Below, piece by piece: positions 18,555 to 30,668 of a stretch of DNA of 64,000 nt. Both the position numbers and the translations under genes were made by a program. Where the stretch lies: contig NZ_JACESE010000001.1 in assembly GCF_013911965.1 (NCBI RefSeq), positions 62,001 through 126,000 of the forward strand, given 5' to 3'. Source of the DNA: Phenylobacterium sp. Its GTDB lineage: Bacteria; Pseudomonadota; Alphaproteobacteria; Caulobacterales; Caulobacteraceae. Below the pieces are notes generated by a model that worked only from the letters and a program-made list of their open reading frames with translations, ran no database searches and was not told the DNA's origin. Every line of letters starts with the position of its first letter. Position 1 is the first letter of the stretch.

Positions 18555-18637
18555 GGCCCTTCCTATCGCGGGAGCGCTTTGCAGTCTCGCCCGGCCTCGC
18601 TAAACCCGGCGCGACAATTCCCGGCTGGAGACATGCG

Positions 18638-20029
18638 ATGAGCGCGACCCGCACCGAAACCGACACCTTCGGCCCGATCGAGGTTCCGTCCGACCGATAC
18701 TGGGGCGCTCAGTCCCAGCGCAGCATCGGCAACTTCAAGATCGGCTGGGAGAAGCAGCCCCAGCCGGTGATCCGCGCCCTGGGCGTCGTCAAGCGCGCCG
18801 CCGCCGAGGCCAATATGGAGCTCGGCAGGCTCGATCCGAAGATCGGCGCGGCCATCGTCCAGGCCGCCCAGGAGGTGATCGACGGCAAGCTCGACGACCA
18901 CTTCCCGCTGGTGGTGTGGCAGACCGGCTCGGGCACCCAGTCGAACATGAACGCCAACGAGGTGATCTCGAACCGCGCCATCGAGATCCTGGGCGGGGTG
19001 ATGGGCTCCAAGTCGCCGGTCCACCCGAACGACCACGTGAACATGAGCCAGTCGTCCAACGACACCTATCCGACGGCCATGCACATCGCCTGCGCCGAGC
19101 AGGTGGCCCGCGAGCTGATGCCGGCCCTGGAGCACCTGCATGTGGCGCTGAAGGCCAAGACCGAGGCCTTCAACCACATCATCAAGATCGGCCGCACCCA
19201 CACCCAGGACGCCACCCCCCTGACGCTCGGCCAGGAATTCTCCGGCTACGCCCACCAGGTCTCCAGCGGCGTGCGCCGGCTGAAGGAGAGCCTCTATGGC
19301 CTCTACGAGCTGGCCCAGGGCGGCACGGCCGTCGGCACCGGCCTGAACGCCCCGGTCGGCTTCGCCGAGAAGGTGGCCGAGAAGATCGCCGCCATCACCG
19401 GCCTGCCCTTCGTCACCGCGCCCAACAAGTTCGAGGCCCTCGCCGCCCACGACGCCATGGTCTACAGCCACGGGGCGATCAACACGGTGGCCGGCTCCCT
19501 GTTCAAGATCGCCAACGACATCCGCTTCCTGGGCTCGGGGCCGCGCTCGGGCCTGGGCGAACTGTCCCTGCCGGAGAACGAGCCGGGCTCCTCGATCATG
19601 CCCGGCAAGGTGAACCCGACCCAGTGCGAGGCCCTGACCATGGTCTGCGCCCAGGTGTTCGGCAACCAGGCGACCATGACCTTCGCCGGCGCTTCGGGCC
19701 ACTTCGAGCTGAACGTCTTCAATCCGGTGATGGCCTACAACTTCCTGCAGTCGTGCCGCCTGCTGGCCGACGCCGCCGTATCTTTCACCGACAACTGCGT
19801 GGTCGGGATCGAGGCGCGCGAGGACAACATCAAGGCCGCGCTCGAACGGTCGCTGATGCTGGTCACCGCGCTCGCGCCGAAGATCGGCTACGACAACGCC
19901 GCCAAGATCGCCAAGACGGCGCACAAGAACGGCACCACGCTGCGCGAAGAGGCCGTCGGCGGCGGCTATGTCACCAATGAGGAATTCGACGAGGTGGTGC
20001 GCCCGGAGAAGATGATCTCGCCGGGCTGA
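18638..20029 (+). CDS. fumC: Fumarate hydratase class II
   Basis: 463 residues, the usual length. FumC is the iron-free, oxygen-stable homotetrameric fumarase of the TCA cycle, interconverting fumarate and L-malate. The protein begins with the family motif [20 protein letters not shown], contains [15 protein letters not shown] and the histidine block [20 protein letters not shown], and has the fumarase/aspartase signature [11 protein letters not shown] at about residue 318. An active-site loop with [14 protein letters not shown] follows. GGAG lies 8-9 bases before the ATG. The gene is single, with a hairpin shared with the convergent prenyl synthase gene at its end. Confidence 0.97.
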   Translation: MSATRTETDTFGPIEVPSDRYWGAQSQRSIGNFKIGWEKQPQPVIRALGVVKRAAAEANMELGRLDPKIGAAIVQAAQEVIDGKLDDHFPLVVWQTGSGTQSNMNANEVISNRAIEILGGVMGSKSPVHPNDHVNMSQSSNDTYPTAMHIACAEQVARELMPALEHLHVALKAKTEAFNHIIKIGRTHTQDATPLTLGQEFSGYAHQVSSGVRRLKESLYGLYELAQGGTAVGTGLNAPVGFAEKVAEKIAAITGLPFVTAPNKFEALAAHDAMVYSHGAINTVAGSLFKIANDIRFLGSGPRSGLGELSLPENEPGSSIMPGKVNPTQCEALTMVCAQVFGNQATMTFAGASGHFELNVFNPVMAYNFLQSCRLLADAAVSFTDNCVVGIEAREDNIKAALERSLMLVTALAPKIGYDNAAKIAKTAHKNGTTLREEAVGGGYVTNEEFDEVVRPEKMISPG

Positions 20030-20045
20030 GGCGCTTCCGTCCCGA

Positions 20046-20065
20046 GGCCGGCGGCGACGCCGGCC
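20046..20065. terminator. Bidirectional hairpin between fumC and prenyl synthase
   Basis: GGCCGGCG (20046-20053) and CGCCGGCC (20058-20065) form an 8-bp stem closed by a GCGA tetraloop, in the 44-base gap between the two convergent stops. No T-run. Confidence 0.55.
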
Positions 20066-20073
20066 GAGGGCGG

Positions 20074-21144
20074 TCAGGTGCGCCGGGCCACCGCAAAGTC
20101 CGCCAGGTCGCCCAGGGCGGTTCGCCATTCGCCGTCCGGGAAGACGGAGAGCGCCGCCTTGGCGCTGCGCGCATAGCCCAGCGCCGCCTCCAGGGTCGCA
20201 TCGAGAGCGCCGCAGTCCTGGACCAGGCGGCGCGCCCGTTCGAAGTCGGCCTCGGTCTGCTCGCGCGCGTCCACCGTCCGCACCCAGAAGGCCCGTTCGG
20301 CCGCTCCGGTCCGCTGGATCGCCAGGATGAGCGGCAGGGTCGCCTTGCCTTCGCGGAAGTCGTCGCCGGGGTTCTTGCCCAGGGTCTCGCTGGCCCCCGA
20401 ATAGTCCAGCGCATCGTCCACCAGCTGGAAGGCCAGGCCCAGGTCCTGTCCGTACTGCCGCAGGGCGCGGCGCTGCTCGGCGCTGGCCGCCGCCCCCACC
20501 GCGCCGGCCTCGGCGGCGGCGGCGAACAGCTCGGCGGTCTTGGCCTTGATGATCTCGAGATAGACGTCCTGGTCGAGATCCAGATCGTGGGCGCGGGTGA
20601 GCTGCAGCACCTCGCCCTCGGCGATCACGCGGCTGGCGCGGGCCAGGATCTCCAGCGCCGCCATCGAGTTCGTCTCCACCATCAGCTCGAAGGCCCGGGC
20701 GAAGAGGAAGTCGCCGACCAGCACGCTGGAGGGTGCGCCCCAGATCAGGTGGGCGGCCACCTTGCCGCGGCGAAGCTCGGAGGAGTCGACCACGTCGTCG
20801 TGCAGCAGGGTGGCCGTATGGATGAACTCCACCGCCGCGGCGAGCTTGCGGCAGGAATCGTCGGTCGCGCCCGCGAGACGCGCCGCGGCCACCGTCAGCA
20901 GGGGGCGAAGCCGCTTGGCCGAGCCGCCGATCAGGTGTTCGGCGAGCGCCGGGATCACGGCCACGGGGCTCTGCATCCGGTCGCGGATCAGGGCGTCCAC
21001 GCCAGCCATGTCGGGCCCGGCGAGGTTCAGGAGATGATCGAGACTGACCGGCTTGGCCTGGGTGGCGGCGGGGGCGGCGTCCAAGACGAGGGAACTCCAG
21101 TTTGGGCGGGCCCCTCCGGGCGGCCCGCCGTTGCGTCCGGACAA
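20074..21144 (-). CDS. Polyprenyl diphosphate synthase (octaprenyl/decaprenyl type)
   Basis: Up to 356 residues. It belongs to the trans-isoprenyl diphosphate synthases that build the side chain of ubiquinone from IPP and FPP. Both aspartate-rich motifs are present: FARM at D116-D120 (LLHDDVVD) and SARM at D243-D247 (LVDDALDY). The residue before FARM and the overall length fit long-chain (C40-C50) enzymes such as IspB/DdsA; chain length cannot be fixed from sequence. A KRLRP motif binds the diphosphate. The start is uncertain: TTG at 21144 has no ribosome site, while TTG at 21084 (20 residues later) has GGAG about 10 bases upstream. It is divergent from the methyltransferase gene at 21198. 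Confidence 0.9.
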   Translation of the reverse strand: MSGRNGGPPGGARPNWSSLVLDAAPAATQAKPVSLDHLLNLAGPDMAGVDALIRDRMQSPVAVIPALAEHLIGGSAKRLRPLLTVAAARLAGATDDSCRKLAAAVEFIHTATLLHDDVVDSSELRRGKVAAHLIWGAPSSVLVGDFLFARAFELMVETNSMAALEILARASRVIAEGEVLQLTRAHDLDLDQDVYLEIIKAKTAELFAAAAEAGAVGAAASAEQRRALRQYGQDLGLAFQLVDDALDYSGASETLGKNPGDDFREGKATLPLILAIQRTGAAERAFWVRTVDAREQTEADFERARRLVQDCGALDATLEAALGYARSAKAALSVFPDGEWRTALGDLADFAVARRT

Positions 21145-21197
21145 TGGTCACGCGATAGGGGGCGGTCAAGGCGCGCGCGCGCCCATGGAGCCGGTCG

Positions 21198-21971
21198 ATG
21201 ACCCACCCCGTCCCGCCCCTGCCCGAAGGCCTGAGCGAGAACCGGTTCCTCGGCGGCCAGGTGACCCTGCGTCAGCCTCGGCGGGGCTATCGGGCGGGCA
21301 TGGACGCCGCACTGCTCGCAGCCGCCTGCGATGCGGCGCCCGGGGAGCGGGTCCTCGAAGCCGGTTGCGGCGTCGGCGGCGCCCTGCTGGCTGCGGCGGT
21401 CCGACGTCCAGAGGCGGTCTTCGTCGGCGTCGAGCGCGACGCCCAGGCCCTGGAACTCGCCCGGCAGAACATCGAGATCAACGGCCTCGGCGACCGGGTC
21501 TCCGTCCGGGCGGGCGAAGTCGCAGAGCCGTTCGTGCGCCTGGGCCTGCCGCCCTTCGACCTCGCCATGGCCAATCCGCCCTTCTTCGACGATCCGGAGG
21601 CCCTGCGTGCGCCGGCGCCGGAGAAGGCCGGGGCCTGGATGGCCGACGACGGCTTTTCGGCCTGGGCCGCCTTCCTCCTGAAGGCCGTGCGGCCGGGCGG
21701 CCGAATCCTGGTCATCCACCGGGCCGACCGCCTCGCCGACCTGCTCGAAGCCCTGGCCGCGGGGGCCGGATCGATCCAGATCCGGCCGGTCCACCCCTTC
21801 GCCGACGCTCCGGCCAAGCGGGTGCTGGTGCGGGCCGTCAAGACCGGCCGGGCGCCGCTGCGCCTCCTGCCGCCGGTGGTCCTCCACCCGCGCTCCGGCG
21901 AGGACAAGCACACGGCCGAGGCCGAGGCGATCCTGCGCGGCGCGGCCGCCATCGACTGGGCCGCGCCCTAA
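21198..21971 (+). CDS. TrmN6/YfiC-type tRNA1(Val) adenine-N6 methyltransferase-like protein
   Basis: 257 residues. It is a class I SAM-dependent methyltransferase of COG4123: a SAM loop LEAGCGVGGALL (G56-G58 region), an acidic residue ending strand 2 (VGVERDAQ), and the NPPF motif (residues 126-129) that marks N6-adenine or glutamine methylases. The N-terminal SENRFLGGQVTLRQPRRGYR is the usual COG4123 opening (gG.l...QP..GyR...D). By family, it may methylate A37 of tRNA1(Val), but COG4123 members in alphaproteobacteria have not been well tested, so the substrate is inferred. GGAG precedes the ATG. No operon partner is obvious. Confidence 0.82.
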   Translation: MTHPVPPLPEGLSENRFLGGQVTLRQPRRGYRAGMDAALLAAACDAAPGERVLEAGCGVGGALLAAAVRRPEAVFVGVERDAQALELARQNIEINGLGDRVSVRAGEVAEPFVRLGLPPFDLAMANPPFFDDPEALRAPAPEKAGAWMADDGFSAWAAFLLKAVRPGGRILVIHRADRLADLLEALAAGAGSIQIRPVHPFADAPAKRVLVRAVKTGRAPLRLLPPVVLHPRSGEDKHTAEAEAILRGAAAIDWAAP

Positions 21972-22164
21972 GCTTGACCATAAGCGCCTGATTTTTCGAG
22001 ACAATGCGCCGCATAGCCGCCCAAATCGGCAGCTACTAGGTTCAGGCAGGACGGATCAGGCCCCGCCAGAGGGCCGGTCTGCGGCCCTTTGCGCCGTACC
22101 TGTAACCCAGAACGAGACGCCGGGTTCCAAGTCGCCCGGCCTGCATCGACGAGAACAGGCAGAT

Positions 22165-22881
22165 ATGACGCACGACCTGCTGGTCGCCCGCGCACAGGGG
22201 CGATTCCTGGCCACCCGGATGCTCGCCTCCGTAGGCGCGGCTCTCGCCATCAGTCTGGCCATGGGAGCCGTCGCCAACGCCAGCAGCGGTCTTGTCGGGC
22301 GCCTGGCCCAGGTTCCGGCCGCCGCCCCTCTGGCGCGCGCCCTGGGGGTCGCCCAGCCCACCATAACCCCCGCCGTCGTCACCCGCGAGCTGCGCTGGGT
22401 CGGCCGCGACATCGACGGCGACGGGGCGGCGGACTTCGCCAACCCCACCGGAAAGGCGCCGCGCACCTTCGACGCCTATGGCTCGGGCGCCTTCGGGGCC
22501 TCGCGGGACGGGGGCGTTCGCCACCACGAGGGCGTCGACTACGCCGCGGAGGCGGGCCAGCCGGTCACCGCCCCGATGTCGGGCTATGTCACCAAGATCG
22601 GCTACGCCTATGCCGGCGACCCCGACCTGCAGTTCGTCGAGATCACCAACCCGGCCCTCGGCTACGAGGCGCGGGTCTTCTACATCGACGCCAGCGTGGA
22701 GGTCGGAGACGCCGTGGCCCTGGGCGCGCCGATCGGCAAGGCCCACACCCTGCAGCACAAGTACCCGGGCGGCATGACCGACCACGTCCACCTGGAAGTC
22801 GCCGAGACCGGCAAGCGGCTGGACGCCACCGAGCTGATCGTCGCCCGCCTCGTCGAAGTCCCCGAGACCACCGCCGACTGA
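22165..22881 (+). CDS. M23-family (LytM/peptidoglycan-type) metallopeptidase
   Basis: 238 residues. An N-terminal hydrophobic segment (about residues 19-40, ending GAVANAS) is a signal peptide or anchor, so the enzyme faces the periplasm. The zinc site of M23 peptidases is complete: H121 and D125 in HHEGVDYAAEAGQPV, and H207/H209 in TDHVHLEV, with the usual G.V....YAG-like core (GYVTKIGYAYAG). Before the domain is a short Asp/Gly motif RDIDGDGAADF (81-91) that looks like a calcium-binding loop. By family it would cut peptide cross-links in peptidoglycan or act on a related substrate. A bidirectional terminator separates it from ilvC. Confidence 0.88.
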   Translation: MTHDLLVARAQGRFLATRMLASVGAALAISLAMGAVANASSGLVGRLAQVPAAAPLARALGVAQPTITPAVVTRELRWVGRDIDGDGAADFANPTGKAPRTFDAYGSGAFGASRDGGVRHHEGVDYAAEAGQPVTAPMSGYVTKIGYAYAGDPDLQFVEITNPALGYEARVFYIDASVEVGDAVALGAPIGKAHTLQHKYPGGMTDHVHLEVAETGKRLDATELIVARLVEVPETTAD

Positions 22882-22890
22882 ACCGGCCAA

Positions 22891-22923
22891 GAAAAAAGGC
22901 CCTCCCGCGAAGGAGGGCCTTTG
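22891..22923. terminator. Bidirectional intrinsic terminator between M23 gene and ilvC
   Basis: GGCCCTCC (22898-22905) and GGAGGGCC (22912-22919) form an 8-bp stem with a CGCGAA loop. A-run on the left (22892-22897) gives a T6 tail on the minus strand for ilvC, and TTTG on the right serves the plus strand. Confidence 0.88.
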
Positions 22924-22945
22924 TCGTTTCCGACTCTGGCGGAGA

Positions 22946-24055
<1,110 letters not shown>

Positions 24056-24170
24056 TCAAGCGGCGCAGGCGTCGGGCGCACACGCTCACGCCCGATTTCT
24101 CCCACGGCGCGGCTTGCAGGTCCGCACGCCGCCCCCGACATTGCGCCCAGCCGCGAGGGGGAGACCGATC

Positions 24171-24725
24171 ATGGACGTGACGCCGGACGAGGTGGTGAGG
24201 TTCTGGCGCGAGGCCGGTCCGCCGAAGTGGTTCGCCAAGGACGAGTCCTTCGACCGGGCGCTGGCCCAGCGTTTCGAAGCCGCCCATCACGCCGCCGCGC
24301 GCGGCGAGGCCGACGACTGGGCGTCGTCGGCGGAGGGCGCGCTCGCCCTGCTGATCCTGCTCGATCAGGTTCCGCGCAACATCTTCCGAGAGTCCGGTCA
24401 CGCGTTCGCCACCGACGGCAAGGCCCGCGCCATCGCCCGCGCCGCCGTCTCCGCAGGCCATGACCAGGCGGTGGAGGGCCAGTTGCGGCCCTTCTTCTAC
24501 CTGCCCTTCGAGCATTCGGAGGACATGGCCGACCAGGACGAGGCCGTGCGGCTGTGCAAGGCCCACCACGAGGCGGTCGGCGACGCCGAGACCCTGAAAT
24601 GGGCCGAGCTGCACCGCGACATCATCGTGCGCTTCGGCCGCTTCCCCCACCGCAACGCCGCGCTGGGCCGCCGCACCACGCCGGCGGAGAAGACCTTCCT
24701 CGACGAGGGCGGCTTCGCCGGCTGA
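24171..24725 (+). CDS. DUF924 family protein
   Basis: 184 residues from the ATG at 24171, which has GAGGGGGAGA just upstream. The sequence has the DUF924/COG3803 marks: an opening [20 protein letters not shown], then [37 protein letters not shown] and [20 protein letters not shown] near the end. The family is all-helical and TPR-like. Its biochemical role is unknown. It is divergent from ilvC and lies about 100 bases before thyA on the same strand; whether it belongs to the thyA-folA transcript cannot be told. Confidence 0.88.
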   Translation: MDVTPDEVVRFWREAGPPKWFAKDESFDRALAQRFEAAHHAAARGEADDWASSAEGALALLILLDQVPRNIFRESGHAFATDGKARAIARAAVSAGHDQAVEGQLRPFFYLPFEHSEDMADQDEAVRLCKAHHEAVGDAETLKWAELHRDIIVRFGRFPHRNAALGRRTTPAEKTFLDEGGFAG

Positions 24726-24828
24726 CGGAGCTGTGGATGGTTCGACCGCGACCTTGCGTCCGCCCGTCCCGCTCGAGAATCGTGCATTCTGCACGTCGCT
24801 TCAAAGACGGCTCGAGGATCGCCCCGCC

Positions 24829-25665
24829 GTGAACGCCCACATCGCCCAGCCCAAGGCGGCCGCCGACCACCCGGAGCGCCAGTATCTCGCCCTCCTGGCC
24901 GACATCCTGGAGACCGGCGTGCAGCGCGGCGACCGGACGGGCACGGGCACGCTCGGCGTCTTCGGCCGGCAGATGCGGTTCGACCTGGCGCAGGGCTTTC
25001 CCCTGCTCACGACCAAGAAGCTGCACCGCAAGTCGATCATCCTGGAGCTGCTCTGGTTCCTGCGCGGCGACACCAATGTCCGCTGGCTGCAGGAGCGGGG
25101 CGTCAGCATCTGGGACGAGTGGGCCGACGAAACCGGCGAGCTTGGCCCCGTCTATGGCAAGCAGTGGCGCTCCTGGACGGCGCCGGACGGTCGGGTGATC
25201 GACCAGATCGCCAACGTGGTCGAGAGTCTGAAGACCACGCCGCATTCGCGCCGGCACATCGTCTCGGCCTGGAATCCGGCCGACGTGGACGACATGGCCC
25301 TGCCGCCGTGCCACTGCCTGTTCCAGTTCTTCGTCGCCGACGGGAAGCTGTCCTGCCAGCTTTACCAGCGCTCGGCCGACGTCTTCCTGGGCGTGCCGTT
25401 CAACATCGCCAGCTACGCCCTGCTGACCATGATGATGGCCAAGGTGACCGGCCTCGAACCCGGCGAGTTCGTCCACACCTTCGGCGACGCCCACCTCTAT
25501 CTGAACCACCTCGACCAGGCTCGCGAGCAGCTGGCGCGCGAGCCCTATCCCTTCCCGACCCTGACGATCGCCGACAAGCGCGACCTCTTCGCCTTCGAGT
25601 ACGAGGACTTCAAGGTCACCGGCTACAAGGCTCACGAGAAGATCACGGCGCCGATCGCGGTGTGA
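24829..25665 (+). CDS. thyA: Thymidylate synthase
   Basis: 278 residues from the GTG at 24829 (CGAGGATC about 9 bases upstream). ThyA methylates dUMP to dTMP with methylene-tetrahydrofolate and leaves dihydrofolate, which FolA two genes downstream reduces. Present are the dUMP phosphate loop [13 protein letters not shown], the catalytic C161 in [11 protein letters not shown], the block [20 protein letters not shown] and the C-terminal PIAV. The frame extends about 30 residues further up, but those residues do not match thymidylate synthases, so the GTG is preferred. The presence of thyA means this organism need not use ThyX. Confidence 0.96.
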   Translation: MNAHIAQPKAAADHPERQYLALLADILETGVQRGDRTGTGTLGVFGRQMRFDLAQGFPLLTTKKLHRKSIILELLWFLRGDTNVRWLQERGVSIWDEWADETGELGPVYGKQWRSWTAPDGRVIDQIANVVESLKTTPHSRRHIVSAWNPADVDDMALPPCHCLFQFFVADGKLSCQLYQRSADVFLGVPFNIASYALLTMMMAKVTGLEPGEFVHTFGDAHLYLNHLDQAREQLAREPYPFPTLTIADKRDLFAFEYEDFKVTGYKAHEKITAPIAV

Positions 25666-25747
25666 GAAATCACCCGGCGGATGTCGGGCGACCCGCCTTG
25701 CGCGCGTCCTTGGGGCAGACTGAACGCCTGACCAAGGGAAAGCCCCC

Positions 25748-26155
25748 ATGCGAATGATCTTCGTCAACCTGCCCGTGAAGGACGTGGAGGCCTCCAAGGC
25801 CTTCTTCGCCGCCCTGGGCTTCGGCCACAATCCGCAGTTCAGCGACGAGACCGCCGCCTGCATCGTCATCGACGAGAACATCTTCGCCATGGTCATGAGC
25901 CACGAGAAGTTCTCCGACTTCATCACCGGCGAGATCAGCGACGCCCACAAGGCGACCGAGGTTCTCACCTGCCTGTCGGCCAACAGCCGCGATGAGGTCG
26001 ACGACCTGCTGGCCAAGGCGCTCGCCGCCGGCGCGAAGCCTTGGAAGCCGATCATGGACATGGGTCCGATGTACGGCGCGAGCTTTCAGGATCCGGACGG
26101 CCACGTCTGGGAGCTGATGTACATGGACATGGCGGCCATGGAAGAGGCGGGCTGA
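25748..26155 (+). CDS. VOC (glyoxalase-like) family protein
   Basis: 135 residues, one vicinal-oxygen-chelate domain made of two beta-alpha-beta-beta-beta halves: MRMIFVNLPVKDVEASKAFF, LGFGHNPQFSDETAACIVID, and the second half GASFQDPDGHVWELMYMD. The E in WELMYMD is at the usual metal-ligand position; the first-half histidine ligand is not clear. The sequence most resembles the PhnB/YaeR-like glyoxalase-related proteins of proteobacteria without proven substrate. AAGGG lies upstream of the ATG. It sits between thyA and folA (83 and 38 bases gap), and probably shares their transcript, although no direct link to folate is visible. Confidence 0.85.
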   Translation: MRMIFVNLPVKDVEASKAFFAALGFGHNPQFSDETAACIVIDENIFAMVMSHEKFSDFITGEISDAHKATEVLTCLSANSRDEVDDLLAKALAAGAKPWKPIMDMGPMYGASFQDPDGHVWELMYMDMAAMEEAG

Positions 26156-26193
26156 GGCTTCCCTGCGGGCCGTGGGTCGGCTAGGTCCGGTCC

Positions 26194-26712
<519 letters not shown>

Positions 26713-26777
26713 CGGGCTGGCCCTTCCGCGGCGTCGCCCTGCATACTCCTCGTAATCAGAAGACGAGGAGACGCGCC

Positions 26778-27689
26778 ATGGACATCGAACTGGTCTGCGA
26801 AGGCCTGGAATTCCCCGAAGGCCCCATCGCCATGGCCGACGGTTCGGTCATCGTCACCGAGATCAAGGCCCGGCGCCTGTCCCGCATCACGCCGGACGGG
26901 CGGCGCGAGACCCTGGTCGAGACCGGCGGCGGCCCGAACGGCGCGGCGATCGGCCCGGACGGCGCCATCTTCATCACCAACAACGGCGGCTCCTTCACCT
27001 GGCCGGAGCAGAACGGCCTGACCATTCCCGGCCCCACTCCGCCGGAGCACAAGGGCGGCATGATCCAGCGCTACGATCTGAAGACCGGCGCCCTGACGAC
27101 GGTCTACGAGTCCTGCGACGGCCGGCCCTTCGTCGGGCCCAACGACCTGGTTTTCGACAAGACCGGCGGCTTCTGGTTCAGCGACCACGGATGTTCGACG
27201 CCGGAGGGTCGCAAGTTCGGCGCGCTCTATTACGCCAGGCCCGACGGCTCGCACGTCGCCCGCCTGCGCGACCACTTCGTCTCGCCCAACGGCGTCGGCC
27301 TCTCGCCGGAAGAGGACGTGGTCTACATGGCCGACACCACGCTCGGCCGGCTCTGGGCCTTCGACATCGCCGAGCCGGGCAAGCTGAAACCCCAGGAGGG
27401 CTTCGGGCCGGGTCGGGTGGTCGCCAACCTGCCCGGCTATCAGCTGCTCGACAGCCTGGCGGTGGAGGCCGGCGGCAAGGTCTGCGTGGCGACCATCATC
27501 AATGGCGGGATCACCGCCTTCGATCCCGCGGGCGGGACCGAGCACTTCCCCTTCCCCGACATGATCGTCACCAACATCTGCTTCGGCGGGGAGGACATGA
27601 AGGACGCCTGGGTGACCTGCTCGTCGACGGGCAGGCTCTACAAGGCCCGCTGGCCCCGCCCGGGGCTGAAGCTGAACTTCAACGCCTGA
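26778..27689 (+). CDS. SMP-30/gluconolactonase-like protein
   Basis: 303 residues from the ATG at 26778 with GAGGAGA 5-6 bases upstream. It is a six-bladed beta-propeller lactonase-like protein: MDIELVCEGLEFPEGPIAMA supplies the metal-binding Glu (E of FPEGP), the block GGGPNGAAIGPDGAIFITNNGG is a typical blade, GPNDLVFDKTGGFWFSD holds the conserved Asn/Asp, and SPNGVGLSPEEDVVYMADT carries the next Asn. In SMP-30 proteins these residues bind a divalent metal and hydrolyse sugar lactones. The substrate here is not known; no sugar dehydrogenase is adjacent. It is convergent with the flavin oxidoreductase gene downstream. Confidence 0.88.
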   Translation: MDIELVCEGLEFPEGPIAMADGSVIVTEIKARRLSRITPDGRRETLVETGGGPNGAAIGPDGAIFITNNGGSFTWPEQNGLTIPGPTPPEHKGGMIQRYDLKTGALTTVYESCDGRPFVGPNDLVFDKTGGFWFSDHGCSTPEGRKFGALYYARPDGSHVARLRDHFVSPNGVGLSPEEDVVYMADTTLGRLWAFDIAEPGKLKPQEGFGPGRVVANLPGYQLLDSLAVEAGGKVCVATIINGGITAFDPAGGTEHFPFPDMIVTNICFGGEDMKDAWVTCSSTGRLYKARWPRPGLKLNFNA

Positions 27690-27704
27690 CGGGGCCGAAC
27701 CGGC

Positions 27705-28805
<1,101 letters not shown>

Positions 28806-28972
28806 GCAGGACTCCCGTTCAAACGACTGTTTGGCGGACACTAGGCCGTCCCGTCCGGTGGCGTCATTCAGAAATTCTGCCGGCGGCGTCAGCCGCGCCG
28901 TCCGGCCGGGTTGCCAGAGGCCCCCAGCGTCCCGCATGGTTCTGAACAGCGATAAGATAGGAGGCGACGCCC

Positions 28973-30235
28973 ATGAGCGACGGATCCATCGACCTGGCGA
29001 AGGAGGCGCGCGCGACGGCCTACGCCATGCCCCTCGACCAGATCAACGTGGCGGACGGCGAGCTTTTCCGCACCGACACCATGTGGCCCTACTTCGAACG
29101 CCTGCGGAAGGAGGCGCCGGTCCACTACCAGGCCGAGCACGAGTTCGGCCCCTACTGGTCGGTGACCAAGTACAAGGACATCATGGCCGTCGACACCGAC
29201 CACGAGACCTTCTCGTCGGAGCCGGCCATCACCATCGCCGAACCGACAGAGGAGCTGCCTCTGCCGATGTTCATCGCCATGGACCCGCCCAAGCACGACG
29301 TGCAGCGCAAGACGGTCAGCCCCATCGTCTCGCCCATGAACCTCCAGAACATGGAGCCGATCATCCGCGAGCGGGCGGCCAAGATTCTCGACGATCTGCC
29401 GGTCGGCGAGGAGATCGACTGGGTGGACAAGGTCTCCATCGAGCTGACCACCATGACCCTGGCGACCCTGTTCGACTTCCCGTGGGAGGATCGGCGCAAG
29501 CTGACCCGCTGGTCTGACGTGGCCACGGCGGGCAAGGACTCCCACCTCTTCACCAGCGACGATCCGGAGGCCGAGCGCCGCAACGAGCTCTTCGAGTGCG
29601 TCGACTATTTCACCACGCTGTGGAACGAGCGGATCAACGCTCCGCCCAAGCCGGACCTGATCTCCATGCTCGCCCACGGCGAGGCGACGCGGAACATGGA
29701 CCGCATGGAGTATCTGGGGAACCTGATCCTGCTGATCGTCGGCGGCAACGACACCACCCGCAACACGATCACCGGCTCCGTCCTGGCGCTGAACCAGAAC
29801 CCCGATCAGTACGACAAGCTGACGGCCAATCCGGACCTGATCCCGTCCATGGTGTCGGAGACCATCCGCTGGCAGACGCCGCTGGCCCACATGCGGCGGC
29901 TGGCCACGCGCGACGTGGAGCTGGGCGGCAAGACCATCAGAAAGGGCGAGAAGGTGATCATGTGGTACGTCTCGGGCAACCGCGACGACGAGGTGATCGA
30001 GAACCCGAACGCCTACATCATCGACCGGCCGCGGGTGCGCCAGCACCTGTCCTTCGGCTTCGGCATCCACCGCTGCGTGGGCAACCGCCTGGCCGAACTT
30101 CAGCTGAAGATCATCTGGGAAGAGATCATGAAGCGCTTCCCGCGCCTTGACGTGGTGGGCGAGCCGGTGCGGGTGAACTCGTCCTTCGTGAAGGGCTACG
30201 AACACCTGCCGGTGGTCATCCCGAAGCGTCACTGA
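28973..30235 (+). CDS. Cytochrome P450, CYP153-like
   Basis: 420 residues, ATG with a strong TAGGAGG site. The heme-binding loop is FGFGIHRCVGNRLAE, with C368 as the iron ligand. The I-helix oxygen-activation motif is VGGNDTTRN (about residue 257 onward), and the K-helix has SETIRWQTPLAHMRRLA. The blocks TLFDFPWEDRRKLTRWSDV and GEKVIMWYVSGNRDDEVIEN are what I recall as typical of the CYP153 family, soluble bacterial P450s that hydroxylate the terminal carbon of alkanes, fatty acids or cyclic substrates. CYP153 enzymes need a ferredoxin and a reductase; none is adjacent here. Another sphingomonad/caulobacter P450 subfamily with similar motifs cannot be excluded. Confidence 0.85.
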   Translation: MSDGSIDLAKEARATAYAMPLDQINVADGELFRTDTMWPYFERLRKEAPVHYQAEHEFGPYWSVTKYKDIMAVDTDHETFSSEPAITIAEPTEELPLPMFIAMDPPKHDVQRKTVSPIVSPMNLQNMEPIIRERAAKILDDLPVGEEIDWVDKVSIELTTMTLATLFDFPWEDRRKLTRWSDVATAGKDSHLFTSDDPEAERRNELFECVDYFTTLWNERINAPPKPDLISMLAHGEATRNMDRMEYLGNLILLIVGGNDTTRNTITGSVLALNQNPDQYDKLTANPDLIPSMVSETIRWQTPLAHMRRLATRDVELGGKTIRKGEKVIMWYVSGNRDDEVIENPNAYIIDRPRVRQHLSFGFGIHRCVGNRLAELQLKIIWEEIMKRFPRLDVVGEPVRVNSSFVKGYEHLPVVIPKRH

Positions 30236-30243
30236 GCCGGAAA

Positions 30244-30269
30244 GGCGGCTCGCCGTCGCGCGAGCCGCC
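30244..30269. terminator. Bidirectional hairpin between P450 and ABM genes
   Basis: GGCGGCTCGC (30244-30253) and GCGAGCCGCC (30260-30269) form a 10-bp stem with a 6-base loop between the convergent stops at 30235 and 30279. No T-run. Confidence 0.6.
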
Positions 30270-30278
30270 GAACGGGCC

Positions 30279-30569
30279 TCAGTTCACCGCGTCGAGGTAT
30301 TCGATCTCGGGACGGCCGGCGAGGCAGGGCGCCATCTTCGGGCCGGCGGCCTTGAAGTATTCGGACTGGCCGTGGGCCTTCAGCGCGTCCTCGTTGGCGT
30401 AGAGTTCGAGCACCTTGTAGGTGTTGGGCTCGGTGCGGCTCTTGGTGAGCTGGTAGGCCAGGCAACCGGGCTCGTTGGCCTTCACCTGGGCCATCAGGTC
30501 GCGGAACACGCCCTCGAACTCTTCGCCCTTGCCGTCCTGGACCTTCAGGGTCGCGACCACACCGATCAT
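30279..30569 (-). CDS. ABM-domain protein (quinol monooxygenase YgiN-like)
   Basis: 96 residues from the ATG at 30569 (GGGAGAATG upstream). The sequence is one dimeric ferredoxin-like ABM domain: MIGVVATLKVQDGKGEEFEG, VFRDLMAQVKANEPGCLAYQ, RTEPNTYKVLELYANEDALK and the histidine-containing end HGQSEYFKAAGPKMAPCLAG. Such proteins are cofactor-free monooxygenases or small binding proteins acting on quinols and polyketides. The substrate here is unknown. It shares no operon with the P450, which is convergent, so a link between them is only a neighbourhood guess. Confidence 0.85.
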   Translation of the reverse strand: MIGVVATLKVQDGKGEEFEGVFRDLMAQVKANEPGCLAYQLTKSRTEPNTYKVLELYANEDALKAHGQSEYFKAAGPKMAPCLAGRPEIEYLDAVN

Positions 30570-30668
30570 AGGCTCATTCTCCCAACGATTGTTTGAATCG
30601 ACGGTAGAGGCGCAGGCGGCGACCGGCAAGGCCGCGCGAAGGCGCGAAGGCTCAGCCGCGCCGGAAGA

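Noticed and set aside
18563-21169. 868-codon minus-strand frame over fumC and the prenyl synthase gene
   Set aside because: It is antisense to fumC and out of frame with the real prenyl synthase; no domain is seen.
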